Positions 51,374 to 59,779 of a DNA stretch of 64,000 bases are shown here, piece after piece. The DNA is from Paraburkholderia dilworthii (GTDB lineage: Bacteria; Pseudomonadota; Gammaproteobacteria; Burkholderiales; Burkholderiaceae). A program made the position numbers and the translations under genes. A model generated the notes under the pieces. The model worked only from the letters and a program-made list of their open reading frames with translations, made no database searches and had not been told where the DNA came from. The first letter of the stretch is position 1. Every line of letters begins with the position of its first letter. The stretch lies in assembly GCF_000472525.1 (NCBI RefSeq), contig NZ_AWZT01000026.1, positions 32,310-96,309 of the forward strand, written 5' to 3'.

Positions 51374-51883
51374 ATGTCAATTTCGATGTATCAAGCATCA
51401 CTACCCGTGCTGATTCGCGGCCTCACCAATCTGCAAGCCATTCTCGGCAAAGCTCAGGCGCATGCCGCGGAAAAGCAGATCGAACCGTCGGTGTTCACGA
51501 ACGCCCGCCTCGCGCCGGACATGCTGCCGCTCGTGCGTCAGGTGTATATCGCAAGCGACACCGCAAAGGGCTGCGCCGCGCGTCTCGCCGGTGAGGAAGC
51601 GCCCAAATATGACGACGTCGAACAGACCTTTGACGAACTGCATGCGCGCCTTCAAAAGACGATCGATTATCTGAAGGAATTCAGCCCGCAGCAGATCGAC
51701 GGATCGGAAGAGCGCGCAATTACCCTGAAAATGCGCAGCGGAGCGATCGACTTCACTGGCCAGTCGTATCTGCTGGGTTTCGTGCTGCCGAACTTCTTCT
51801 TTCACGTGACGACGGCGTACGGCATCCTGCGCCACAACGGCGTGGAACTCGGCAAGCTGGACTATCTCGGCGGCTTGAAGTAA
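51374..51883 (+). CDS. DUF1993-family protein
   Basis: This 169-residue protein begins MSISMYQASLPVLIRGLTNLQAIL, typical of DUF1993, and has a helical-bundle pattern with PSVFTNARLAPDMLPLVRQVYIASD, KAGCAARL-like KGCAARLAGEEAP and the C-terminal LPNFFFHVTTAYGILRHNGVELGKLDYLG (in pieces). This family shares the DinB-like four-helix fold, and its biochemical role is not established. No signal peptide. The gene stands alone, divergent from the sedolisin operon. Confidence 0.88.
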   Translation: MSISMYQASLPVLIRGLTNLQAILGKAQAHAAEKQIEPSVFTNARLAPDMLPLVRQVYIASDTAKGCAARLAGEEAPKYDDVEQTFDELHARLQKTIDYLKEFSPQQIDGSEERAITLKMRSGAIDFTGQSYLLGFVLPNFFFHVTTAYGILRHNGVELGKLDYLGGLK

Positions 51884-52003
51884 GCGCGTCGAATAAACGG
51901 ATTCAATAAGCGGCCCGGCTAGCCACCCATGCGGTGCCGTTGCGCCGCATTTTCGAGCCGCGCCGAAGTGCGTCGGCACCTTCGCGCATTCGCTTCACGC
52001 ACG

Positions 52004-52324
52004 TCACACGCGCGGCTGGAATGCAATGATCGCCATGCCGGCGAGCGTCACCGCGACGCCCGCTGCGTCCCACAGCGTGGGCCGCACCTTGTCGACGCAC
52101 CATAGCCAGGCTATCGCCACTGCCACATACACGCCGCCGTAGGCCGCATACACGCGGCCCGCGGCGCTGCCGTGCAGCGTGAGCAGCCAGGCGAAAAGCG
52201 CGAGGCTGAGCGCACCCGGCAAAAGCAGCCAGACCGAGCCGCCCTCTTTGAGCCACCGCCACGGCAGATAGCAGCCGAGAATCTCAGCGACGGCGGTAAT
52301 CGCATAAAGCAGAAAGGTTTTCAT
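52004..52324 (-). CDS. UPF0060 (YnfA-like) membrane protein
   Basis: This 106-residue protein has four hydrophobic helices and family marks: FLLYAITAVAEILGCYLPWRWLKEGGS, FAWLLTLHGSAAGRVYAAYGGVYV and LWCVDKVRPTLWDAAG. YnfA resembles small multidrug resistance proteins, and efflux has been proposed for some members. ATG at 52324 is used because it begins the first helix; a longer frame to 52432 adds an unrelated leader. Ribosome binding site is weak. Confidence 0.9.
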   Translation of the reverse strand: MKTFLLYAITAVAEILGCYLPWRWLKEGGSVWLLLPGALSLALFAWLLTLHGSAAGRVYAAYGGVYVAVAIAWLWCVDKVRPTLWDAAGVAVTLAGMAIIAFQPRV

Positions 52325-52495
52325 CGACAGGAAAGCACAGGCCGGATGTTCGTGTAGCCGCCGGTCGTGCGCGGCGGTTGATCGGCGCTCTATGGGCGCG
52401 CTATCGGCTTTATTAACACAATCATCTGGCACACGAGCATGCGGCGTGCGAAAGTCGCCCCACTTCCTCTGCCGTCCACGATCTCTTTACCGGCC

Positions 52496-52669
52496 ATGAG
52501 CACCGCATCGCCCTGCATCGACATCTGCAAGTTCGACAGTGAAACTGGCTTCTGCATCGGCTGCTTGCGCACGCGCGACGAATGCAAAAGCTGGAAGAAG
52601 ATGAAAGACAAGCACCGCAGAAAAATCATCGACGACCGTTCGCGCCGGGAGCGCAAGTTGAACCGGTAG
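52496..52669 (+). CDS. DUF1289 small Cys-rich protein
   Basis: This 57-residue protein has the DUF1289 pattern SPCIDICKFDSETGFCIGCLRTRDECKSW, i.e. Cys-x3-Cys-x8-Cys-x2-Cys, and a basic tail DKHRRKIIDDRSRRERK. The four Cys suggest a bound metal or iron-sulfur cluster. The start is either ATG 52496 (57 residues, usual family length) or ATG 52439 (76 residues); the shorter form is preferred because the family motif then lies near the N-terminus. It converges with the LysE-type gene. Confidence 0.8.
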   Translation: MSTASPCIDICKFDSETGFCIGCLRTRDECKSWKKMKDKHRRKIIDDRSRRERKLNR

Positions 52670-52687
52670 CGCCGCCGCGAAACTGCG

Positions 52688-53341
52688 TCAGTCGAGCGAA
52701 AGCCGCAACGCGAAGCCGATCAGCGCCGCCGAGAAAGTCCAGCGCTGCAAAGTTTGAGCAAGCGGATGCGCGCGCATCCATCGTGCGATCCGCGCGGCGC
52801 CGACTGCATAGGTGAGGTCGAAGCACATGCCGACCGCGAGCAGCACCGCACCTAGCTCAATCATCTGCAATGCGACCGGCCCGGCCTCGGGACGCAGGAA
52901 TTGCGGCAACAACACCGAGCAGAACAGCAGCGCTTTCGGATTCAGCAGGTTGGTCAGCAAACCCTTGACGAACGCGGCCCTTAACGGGCGCGTGCCGGGT
53001 TCCAGCGCGCCCCCCGCCTGGTCGTGCGCCGCGCCTGCGTCGGGCAACGCGAACATCGGCGAACGGAAAATCTGGATGCCGACCCATGCGAGATAAACCG
53101 CGCCGCCATAGCGCACGACGTCGTACAGCCACGGCGCGTTGCGTAGCAGCGCAGCCGCGCCGCACGCAGAAAGCGTCACGTGCGTCGCGCGCGCCACACC
53201 CAGCCCGCCAGCCGCCGCAAAGCCGCTTTGCGCGCCGCGTCCAATGCTCGTTTGCAGGATGAGCGCCATGTCCGGTCCGGGCACGGCATAGACGACCAGT
53301 AGGGCCGCAATATAGACAGCGAGCAGGTGTGCGGAAATCAT
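52688..53341 (-). CDS. LysE/RhtB-family exporter
   Basis: This 217-residue protein has about six hydrophobic helices and the family N-terminus YIAALLVVYAVPGPDMALILQTSIGRGAQSG with the GPD motif, then GGAVYLAWVGIQIFR and GLLTNLLNPKALLF. These proteins export amino acids or related metabolites. It is divergent from an Lrp/AsnC regulator gene, 153 bases apart, which is the standard arrangement for regulated amino acid exporters. Confidence 0.92.
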   Translation of the reverse strand: MISAHLLAVYIAALLVVYAVPGPDMALILQTSIGRGAQSGFAAAGGLGVARATHVTLSACGAAALLRNAPWLYDVVRYGGAVYLAWVGIQIFRSPMFALPDAGAAHDQAGGALEPGTRPLRAAFVKGLLTNLLNPKALLFCSVLLPQFLRPEAGPVALQMIELGAVLLAVGMCFDLTYAVGAARIARWMRAHPLAQTLQRWTFSAALIGFALRLSLD

Positions 53342-53494
53342 GAGAGCCTCTTCGATTCAAGGCTTTATCTTGCTATCGTCGACGGAGGGTTTGCTGGCGA
53401 ATTTCTGGTGTCGCAGCCGCGCGTTTGGTGGAATACGCTAACATGGTGGCGTTTATACCTGCTTTCCACCAAAACAAAAAACACCTAGGAAGCC

Positions 53495-53962
53495 ATGCCA
53501 ACGGACCTCGATAAGACCGACCGCGCGATTCTCGCCGCGCTTCAAAAAGACGGCCGCATGTCAAACGCGAAGCTGGCCGAACTCGTCGGCCTGAGCGAAA
53601 CGCCGTGCGCGCGCCGCCTCAAGCGCCTGGAAAACGACGGCTACATCGGTCAGTACCGCGCCGTGCTCGCGCGTTCGGCGCTCGGCTTCGGCGTGGTCGC
53701 GTTCGTTCTCGTGCGCTTTGCCGTGCACGACAAAAACCTGGCCAACCGCTTCGAGCGCGAGGTACAGGCGATCCCGCGCATCATCGCGTGTCACAACGTC
53801 TCGGGCAGCGCGGACTATATCCTGCAAGTGGTGGCGCGCGATCTCGACGACTACGGCAGCTTCATGCGCGACCAGATGCGCAGCCTGCCGGGCGTGACGT
53901 CGGTCGAATCGGCGTTATCGTTGCGCGAGGTAAAGGCCGACGGCGGCTTGCCGCTTTCGTGA
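53495..53962 (+). CDS. Lrp/AsnC-family regulator
   Basis: This 155-residue protein has an N-terminal helix-turn-helix (DKTDRAILAALQKDGRMSNAKLAELVGLSE in pieces, then TPCARRLKRLENDGYI) and a C-terminal RAM-type ligand domain (VVAFVLVRFAVHDK, IPRIIACHNVSGSADYILQVVARDLDDY, LPGVTSVESALSLREVK). It should sense an amino acid and control the divergent LysE-type exporter gene and itself. Length is normal for the family. Confidence 0.93.
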   Translation: MPTDLDKTDRAILAALQKDGRMSNAKLAELVGLSETPCARRLKRLENDGYIGQYRAVLARSALGFGVVAFVLVRFAVHDKNLANRFEREVQAIPRIIACHNVSGSADYILQVVARDLDDYGSFMRDQMRSLPGVTSVESALSLREVKADGGLPLS

Positions 53963-54029
53963 GCCCGAACGTGGCATAGTCACGCCATTTCAAGCGGCGC
54001 GAGCCGCATCGACGAAGAGGGACTGCTGA

Positions 54030-54281
54030 ATGGACAACACCGATCACATCGATCACGACAAAGCCCGGGCGGAAGAAAGCGCCGCGATGGAGCGCGTATT
54101 GACCGCGACGCAACGCGTGAAGACGGCCTTTGCATCGTTGCAATCGCAATTTCCGCCGGCCGGCAGCGGCAAGCCTTCGCAATTCGCGCTGCAAACTTTC
54201 GACGCCGCGTTGCAGGAACTGGAAGACGCCCAGGCCGCATTCGACGAACTGCTAGGCGATCTGCTCGACGGCAACCGCTAA
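54030..54281 (+). CDS. Small coiled-coil hypothetical protein
   Basis: This 83-residue acidic protein is nearly all helical by its heptad-like pattern (EESAAMERVLTATQRVKTAFASLQ and FALQTFDAALQELEDAQAAFDELLGDLL in pieces), with a Pro/Gly break at SQFPPAGSGKPS. GAGGGAC lies upstream of the ATG. It is not recognised as a named family. Codon use like the neighbours and the clean frame support a real gene. It lies between the Lrp gene and a converging OsmC gene. Confidence 0.6.
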   Translation: MDNTDHIDHDKARAEESAAMERVLTATQRVKTAFASLQSQFPPAGSGKPSQFALQTFDAALQELEDAQAAFDELLGDLLDGNR

Positions 54282-54368
54282 TGGCCGCGCTAATGCCCGC
54301 GCTAGCGGCCGATTAACGCCCGCTACGTGGCGATCGTTCACAACGAGCGGCCGCTGGCGGCGGACGGT

Positions 54369-54845
54369 TCAGACCGCACCGGTTTCGATCACCGGCTCGC
54401 AGAGAATCGGAAAATTCACCGAGTTCGCGATATAGCACTTCTCGTGCGCCACGTGATGCAGGCGCTGCGCCAGTTCGACGTCGCCGCCCGACTGGATGAC
54501 GACACGCGGGCGCAACACGATGCGCGAGAAACGCCCTTGCTGCGGACTATCGAGCATGGTTCCTTCGGCGTGGTCGCGGTACTCCAGCACGGCAATGCCG
54601 GCGTCCGCGCAAAGATGCAGATACCAGAGTTTGTGACACGCCGAAGCCGATGCAAGGAGCAAGTCCTCGGGATTCCACCGCTTCGCGTCGCCGAGAAACG
54701 CGGCGTCCGATGAACCCGGAATGTCCGGCTTGCTTCCCGCGGCGATAACATGGTCGCGGCTATAGTCGCGATATCCGGAGGTGCCGCTGCCGAGATTGCC
54801 CGTCCACTGCACGGAGACTTCGTATTTGTGCTCGCCGTATGCCAT
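54369..54845 (-). CDS. OsmC-family protein
   Basis: This 158-residue protein has the OsmC fold pattern: YEVSVQWTGNLGSGTSGYRDY, WNPEDLLLASASACHKLWYLHLCADAGI and a later VELAQRLHHVAHEKCYIANSV. The conserved first Cys is in ASACHKLW and a Cys is present in HEKCYI, as in hydroperoxide-reducing members. A role in removal of organic hydroperoxides is likely but the subfamily (OsmC, Ohr or YhfA-like) is not certain. Confidence 0.9.
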   Translation of the reverse strand: MAYGEHKYEVSVQWTGNLGSGTSGYRDYSRDHVIAAGSKPDIPGSSDAAFLGDAKRWNPEDLLLASASACHKLWYLHLCADAGIAVLEYRDHAEGTMLDSPQQGRFSRIVLRPRVVIQSGGDVELAQRLHHVAHEKCYIANSVNFPILCEPVIETGAV

Positions 54846-54932
54846 GCGCGCTCCCTGTGATCGAATGAACCGGTTGGTGGAGCGTTTATTCTAAGCCGCC
54901 GACGCCAGCAGATCCGCCGCTTGCGGCTCGAT

Positions 54933-55298
54933 CTATCGCCGCGCCGGTGGCCTGCCGCCCAGGCTCGGCACTCTCGGGTCGGGGTTCTGGTTCAGGCTCG
55001 TGCCGTTTGCCCGCATATTGTTAGGCGTTCTTGTGGAGCCCGCAGCCGTAGCGCCGGTTCGGCCACTGCCGGCAACACCGCCCGGCGTTGCGAGTCCCGG
55101 CGTGGGAGCGAGGATCGAGCCCGCTGTCCCCGCGCCCGCTGCCCCGCCGCCATTCATATTGCCGCCCGGCGACGTAGCGCTCAAGCCGGCATCGCCCGCG
55201 CGCGTGCTGCCCGACTGCGCGTATGCCATTCCCATCGAGCCGATCACGCATGCCCCGATCAACGCCTTCCTCACCACACCGCCAGTTGCCATTTTCAT
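54933..55298 (-). CDS. Exported Gly/Ala/Pro-rich hypothetical protein
   Basis: This 121-residue protein begins MKMATGGVVRKALIGACVIGSMGMAYAQSG in pieces, a clear signal peptide with cleavage after AYA. The mature part is low in complexity, rich in Gly, Ala, Ser, Thr and Pro, and ends PRVPSLGGRPPARR. No domain was recognised. Such short exported proteins are common in Burkholderiaceae; function is unknown. Confidence 0.6.
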   Translation of the reverse strand: MKMATGGVVRKALIGACVIGSMGMAYAQSGSTRAGDAGLSATSPGGNMNGGGAAGAGTAGSILAPTPGLATPGGVAGSGRTGATAAGSTRTPNNMRANGTSLNQNPDPRVPSLGGRPPARR

Positions 55299-55510
55299 TG
55301 CCGTACTCCGTCGAATAACGCGCCGCTCACAATCAGTATGACGAGCCGCTGCCTGCTTCGTTCACGCCCGTATCAGGTTCCACTGCGTTCGCGCTTCGGC
55401 CGCGTACTACCGCGCAAAGTCGTACAAATGCTTACAAAGCAGCGCATGGCGAACGTCCACCGGACGCTTCGTGCAAACGTTATTGCAGGCACCTACCGGC
55501 GGAGCCCGCA

Positions 55511-56245
55511 ATGAACACGAACCTCACTTCCAGCACTACACCGCGCAGCCGTATTCATCCGTTGGTCGCCGGGGCGGCGGTGGCCGTCATCCTCGCGAGC
55601 GCAACGGGGATAGCGGCCATGACAGGGTTGCTGCCCACTTCGCATGCGGTTACGGAACCGGCGCCTTCGCCGGCGATAGTTGCCGCGCAAACGGCGAGCG
55701 GACCACTTGGCGCGCCGCAAACTGCAGCAGTTCCGCAAACTGCGCAGCAGTCCATGCCGCAAGCCGCGCAGCCATCGGCAGCGCACACGGCGCCGGTTAA
55801 GCCGCCCGTTCATCGCACGCATAACACGAGCGGCACGCAGGCACCGCGCTACGCAAACAATGATGGCTACCAGAGCGTCAACGAACCCGCCGCCACGCGG
55901 CCGGTTCCCGCCGATCCCTATGCAGGCGAAGTCGTTGCGATCAACACCGTGCAGTCGCCGCAGCCGACAACCGGTCTCGGCGCACTCGGCGGTGCGGTCG
56001 CGGGCGGCCTTGTCGGCAATCAGATCGGCGGCGGACGCGGCAAGATTCTGACCACGATTGCCGGCGCTGTCGGCGGCGGCCTCGCGGGCAACGGCATCGA
56101 GCACGCGGTGCGCAAGCAGACGACCTACCAGGTCCAGGTGCGCATGCAGGACGGCAGCTACCGCAACTTCGACTATCAGACGCAGCCGTCTGTGCAGATC
56201 GGCGAGCGCGTGCACGTTTCGGGCGATACGCTGAGCGCTTCATGA
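55511..56245 (+). CDS. Glycine-zipper 2TM protein (SlyB-like)
   Basis: This 244-residue protein has an N-terminal membrane anchor (about residues 18-45, PLVAGAAVAVILASATGIAAM), a long Pro/Gln/Ala/Thr linker, and a glycine-zipper hairpin GALGGAVAGGLVGNQIGGGRG and LTTIAGAVGGGLAGNGIEHA. A small C-terminal domain follows: YQVQVRMQDGSYRNFDYQTQPSVQIGERVHV (in pieces). This is the outer-membrane lipoprotein/17 kDa antigen type of architecture, here with a membrane anchor in place of a lipobox. An envelope-stability role is likely. Confidence 0.85.
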   Translation: MNTNLTSSTTPRSRIHPLVAGAAVAVILASATGIAAMTGLLPTSHAVTEPAPSPAIVAAQTASGPLGAPQTAAVPQTAQQSMPQAAQPSAAHTAPVKPPVHRTHNTSGTQAPRYANNDGYQSVNEPAATRPVPADPYAGEVVAINTVQSPQPTTGLGALGGAVAGGLVGNQIGGGRGKILTTIAGAVGGGLAGNGIEHAVRKQTTYQVQVRMQDGSYRNFDYQTQPSVQIGERVHVSGDTLSAS

Positions 56246-56309
56246 AGCATTAGGCTCTTCTCGCGCGAGCCGGCGCCGCGAAACGGAGGGGTGCGGTCGC
56301 GGTGCGATC

Positions 56310-56395
56310 GGGATGCGCACGCTATGCCGTCGGGACGCGGACGCTATGCCGTCGGGATGCGGACGCTATGCCGTCGATGCGGACGCGATGCGATC
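56310..56395. repeat. 22-base tandem repeat
   Basis: Three 22-base units (56310-56331, 56332-56353, 56354-56375) have the core GGACGCTATGCCGTC, with one base change each, followed by one decayed 20-base unit (56376-56395). The array lies in the 240-base gap before the DedA-PAP2-LssY gene. No coding or regulatory role is visible. Confidence 0.85.
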
Positions 56396-56487
56396 GCGAT
56401 GCAGACGCGACGAGACCACCGTCCGGAATAAAAACGCTCCCTGCGCGTTATGATCGATCGTTACGCCATAACGGCTGATCGCGCACA

Positions 56488-58494
56488 ATGGAGCAAGCCT
56501 ACCTCCACCTCTTGCATCTGCTGGCCGGCCATCCGGAATGGATGCTCACGGTCGTATTCCTCGCGGCCTTTCTCGAGTCGGTCGCTGTCATCGGCACCTT
56601 CATTCCCGGCAGCACCGCAATGTTTCTCGCGGGCGCACTGACCGGCACCGGTTCGCTGAGCCTTGGCTGGGTGCTCGGCTGGGCAATGGCCGGTGCAATT
56701 GCAGGCGACGGCCTCAGTTTCTGGGTCGGCGGCCGCTACAAGAGCCGGATTGTCAAACTCTGGCCGTTCTCCAGACACCCCGAAGTAGTCGAAGCGGGTT
56801 ACCGCTTCTTCGAGAAGCATGGCGCGAAGAGCGTGGTGCTTGCGCGCTTCGTCGGACCGTTGCGCGCTATCGTGCCGGTCGTCGCCGGAATGCTCGGCAT
56901 GTCGCCCCTGCGCTTCTACGCGATGAACGTGCTCTCCGCGCTGCTGTGGGCGCCGGCGCATATCCTGCCGGGCGTCGTGTTCGGCGCGTCGGTGCTGCTC
57001 GCCGGAGCGGTTTCGTTCCGGCTCGTGGTGATACTCGCGCTGCTCGCGGGCAGCGTCTGGCTCAGCTATCGCGCCGCGGCGTTACTGCTCTCGCACGCCA
57101 ACGCGTGGTCGAGCGCGGCCGGCCGACATTTGGGCAGTTGGGCCTGCCGTCATCCTGGACCGCTTGGCCGCGTCGCGCGAAGAATGCTCGACCCGCAAGC
57201 GCCGGATGCCACGAGCGTCCTGATGGCCTCGCTGATCGTGCTGGTGTGCGGCGCACTGTTCTTCGGGGTTCTTCACCAGGTGATCGCGGGCGATCCGCTG
57301 ACGCACGTCGATCAGTCCGTGTATCGCTTCATGCAATCGGTGCGCACGCCTTGGGGCGACACTGCACTCGCCGGTCTCGCGACGCTTGGCAGCAGCGCAA
57401 CGCTTGCCGCGCTAATCGTGACCGTCACACTGTGGATGCTATGGGAGCGGCGCTGGCGCACCATCGGCTACTGGCTCGCGGCCGTCGTGTTTTCGCAGAT
57501 GCTGATCTTCGCATTGCAATTCGCGATGCAGCGCGCCGCGCCCAACGGTCTGATGACGCAGACCTATGTGTTTCCCAGCAATCACGTCGCAGCCACCGTC
57601 ATCGTGTATGGCTTTCTCGCGTTTCTGCTCGCGCGGCGGGTCGGCATGCTCCAAGGATTGCTCGTCGTGACCGCGAGCACGCTCGTCGTGATCGTGGTCG
57701 CCCTTGCAGGCGTGTACTTCGGCCGCTACTGGGTGTCGGATGCGATTGGCGGGGCCGCGCTCGCCTATGTATGGGTGGCCATTGTCGCGCTCACCGCGAT
57801 GTTGCGGCATCCGCGGCCGCCGCCAGCGCGCCGCTGGATGCCGGCAATCGTCCTAGTGATCGTGCTTGCGAGCATGGGTGCACAGTCGGGTCTCGGCATG
57901 ATGGCGCCGCCGCCCGGCACTTCAGCGCCGTTGCCGCTCGCGCGCGTGACGCAGCAACAGTGGACGCTTTCCGTATGGAAGCATCTGCCATGCTATCGCT
58001 CGGATATGGGCGGCGACCGCAAGGAGCCGCTCACGCTGCAATGGGCCTCGGACCGCGATTCGATTCGCCGGCAACTGCGCGGCGACGGATGGGTCGAGGG
58101 CACCGACCTGTCCGCGCATAGTCTGCTTTCGCTCGCCTCGCCGGATGTGCCCGCCACAGCGTTGCCCGTACTCCCGAAGCTGAACAACGGCGTGCCGTCG
58201 TCGCTCGTTTTCATGCGTCCCGGCGACACCCGCGATCAACGCGACGTGCTGCGCTTCTGGCCGAGCGGCTATGCGGTCGACAATGGCGCGGCTGCCGTGC
58301 CGCTGTGGGTGGGCGCGATCGCGCATGAACGGCTGTCGCGTTCGTCGTGGCCGCTCAACCTGCTGCGCGTCGACAAGCAGGTCTCGCCGTTCGACACGCG
58401 GATAAAGTTCATCGAGCGCCTCGACGCCGGTGTAGTTGCGACGGTGGACTGTCATGGCGTGCCGGTATCGCTGCTCGCCTCCGCGTTGCAGTGA
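56488..58494 (+). CDS. DedA-PAP2-LssY_C fusion membrane protein
   Basis: This 668-residue protein joins three domains. Residues 1-200 are DedA/VTT-like (FLESVAVIGTFIPGSTAMFLAGAL; RFVGPLRAIVPVVAGMLGM). Residues about 245-445 are a PAP2 domain with FPSNHVAAT (P363-S-N-H366) and GRYWVSDAIGG. Residues about 480-660 are an LssY C-terminal domain with HLPCYRSDMGG, QLRGDGWV and LVFMRPGDTRDQRDVLRFWPSGY (in pieces). In the third PAP2 motif the nucleophile His is replaced by Tyr414 (GRYWVSD instead of GxHWxSD), and the first motif lacks the usual Arg-Pro. A lipid-handling membrane protein, perhaps without phosphatase activity. Confidence 0.88.
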   Translation: MEQAYLHLLHLLAGHPEWMLTVVFLAAFLESVAVIGTFIPGSTAMFLAGALTGTGSLSLGWVLGWAMAGAIAGDGLSFWVGGRYKSRIVKLWPFSRHPEVVEAGYRFFEKHGAKSVVLARFVGPLRAIVPVVAGMLGMSPLRFYAMNVLSALLWAPAHILPGVVFGASVLLAGAVSFRLVVILALLAGSVWLSYRAAALLLSHANAWSSAAGRHLGSWACRHPGPLGRVARRMLDPQAPDATSVLMASLIVLVCGALFFGVLHQVIAGDPLTHVDQSVYRFMQSVRTPWGDTALAGLATLGSSATLAALIVTVTLWMLWERRWRTIGYWLAAVVFSQMLIFALQFAMQRAAPNGLMTQTYVFPSNHVAATVIVYGFLAFLLARRVGMLQGLLVVTASTLVVIVVALAGVYFGRYWVSDAIGGAALAYVWVAIVALTAMLRHPRPPPARRWMPAIVLVIVLASMGAQSGLGMMAPPPGTSAPLPLARVTQQQWTLSVWKHLPCYRSDMGGDRKEPLTLQWASDRDSIRRQLRGDGWVEGTDLSAHSLLSLASPDVPATALPVLPKLNNGVPSSLVFMRPGDTRDQRDVLRFWPSGYAVDNGAAAVPLWVGAIAHERLSRSSWPLNLLRVDKQVSPFDTRIKFIERLDAGVVATVDCHGVPVSLLASALQ

Positions 58495-58624
58495 CTCGCG
58501 CGATGCGAGCGCCGTCGCGTTGACGGGAGGCTGCATCGCGTGGCGCTTCGACGTTTGGCTCGCGACGCAGCGATATGGCTGTCATATTGGGCTTGCGCAG
58601 CCACGCGCTCGGCAGGCCGCAGGC

Positions 58625-58694
58625 CGCGTCTCGCGTCTCGCGTCTCGCGTCTCGCGTCTCGCGTCTCGCGTCTCGCGTCTCGCATCTCGCATCT
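58625..58694. repeat. 7-base tandem repeat, ten units
   Basis: Eight perfect CGCGTCT units (58625-58680) are followed by two CGCATCT units (58681-58694). The array lies between the ends of two convergent genes, the DedA-PAP2-LssY gene and a glycine-zipper gene. A 7-base unit shifts frame with copy number, but no real gene covers it. Confidence 0.92.
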
Positions 58695-58734
58695 CACAGC
58701 CCGCATTGCGCCGTCCGCATCCGCGGCACACCCA

Positions 58735-59184
58735 CTATTGCACGATATAACCCTTGCCTTGCATGCATGCGCCGTATGCGTGCCAATAGCTGTTCATCGC
58801 CGATTGCTGCGACGCTTGCGTGGCCTGCGCCTGGGCGGCGTGCTGCTGACGGCTGCGCACGCCGCCGGCCAGTGCCCCCGCGGTCGCTCCGACCGCCGCC
58901 CCATGTCCCGCGTCGTTACCGCTTACACCGCCGACGATCGCACCTGCAGCCGCGCCTCGCGCCGCACCTCTTACGCGCGCACCGTTCGGGCCCGATGGTG
59001 GCGCGGGCGTCTGCGCAACGACGGCCGGATCGACGCCGGTGCTCTGCTTCGCCCAGGCATAGCACACGCCGTCGTCCGACATCTGCTGCTGTTGGTTTTG
59101 TCCATGCGCGGGATAAGTTGCCGGTTTTTGCGCGAAAGCGAGTGCAGTCGCGCTTGCCAGAATCACTGCGGCAAATGATTTCAT
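58735..59184 (-). CDS. Exported glycine-zipper protein
   Basis: This 149-residue protein has a signal peptide MKSFAAVILASATALAFAQ and a short Gln-rich region. GVCYAWAKQSTGVDP follows, then a glycine-zipper stretch GAARGAAAGAIVGGVSGNDAGHGAAVGATAGALAGG, and NSYWHAYGACMQGKGYIVQ at the C-terminus. Two Cys (GVCYAWA and YGACMQGKGY) may pair. The C-terminal CMQGKGY motif is common in this group of envelope proteins. ATG 59184 is chosen, with GGGGG five bases upstream; the longer frame adds a non-signal leader. Confidence 0.82.
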   Translation of the reverse strand: MKSFAAVILASATALAFAQKPATYPAHGQNQQQQMSDDGVCYAWAKQSTGVDPAVVAQTPAPPSGPNGARVRGAARGAAAGAIVGGVSGNDAGHGAAVGATAGALAGGVRSRQQHAAQAQATQASQQSAMNSYWHAYGACMQGKGYIVQ

Positions 59185-59779
59185 TTGAACCCCCATATTC
59201 AGGAACACTGATCGGTTTTCAAACCGATTCAATACAGCTATCGGCGGCGCAGAAATATAAAGCATCTCATTCGACAGCATGCCTGCAGCCGAGGGCAACG
59301 CGGTTGAACGCGAACAGCATGGCTTAACGCCGCGCACACCGATTTATGCGTCGCGGGCACGCACCGGCGACGCCTGATTCATGCATGGAAGATAGAAAAC
59401 CTCATTGCTAAACGCAAGGAAACGATTAGACATGCCTGGATTTTCGCGAGCCGCTTATATTGGCGTCGAAGCGGAATGAAGAGGCATCCTCTTAGGTCAT
59501 CCTTTCGGCAACTTCAACCTAAATTTATTTGGCTCAAGCATTGCAATTCCGTATCGAAGAGAGTTAATAATCTCGCCATCGAGACACGGCGATCGTTTCC
59601 ACAATTCATGCATGACGTGCTGTCGCGCGTGTCTCATGCAGACACCCAGCCCTGTTCGCAGTCCGATACTCGCAGCGCCGTGACGGCGCATTCACGTCAT
59701 CTGCGAGCGTACAGTTCCCTGCCCGCTCGCACTCCCGCCGTAACGAGATCATGCAACTTCGAAACACGGAGAATCCATC
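59185..59779. other. 595-base divergent gap before DUF3300 gene
   Basis: AT-richer sequence between the glycine-zipper gene and the DUF3300 gene, probably carrying both leaders. A TTATAT element is seen near 59455, but no matching -35 box could be placed. No gene, RNA or repeat was recognised. Confidence 0.4.
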
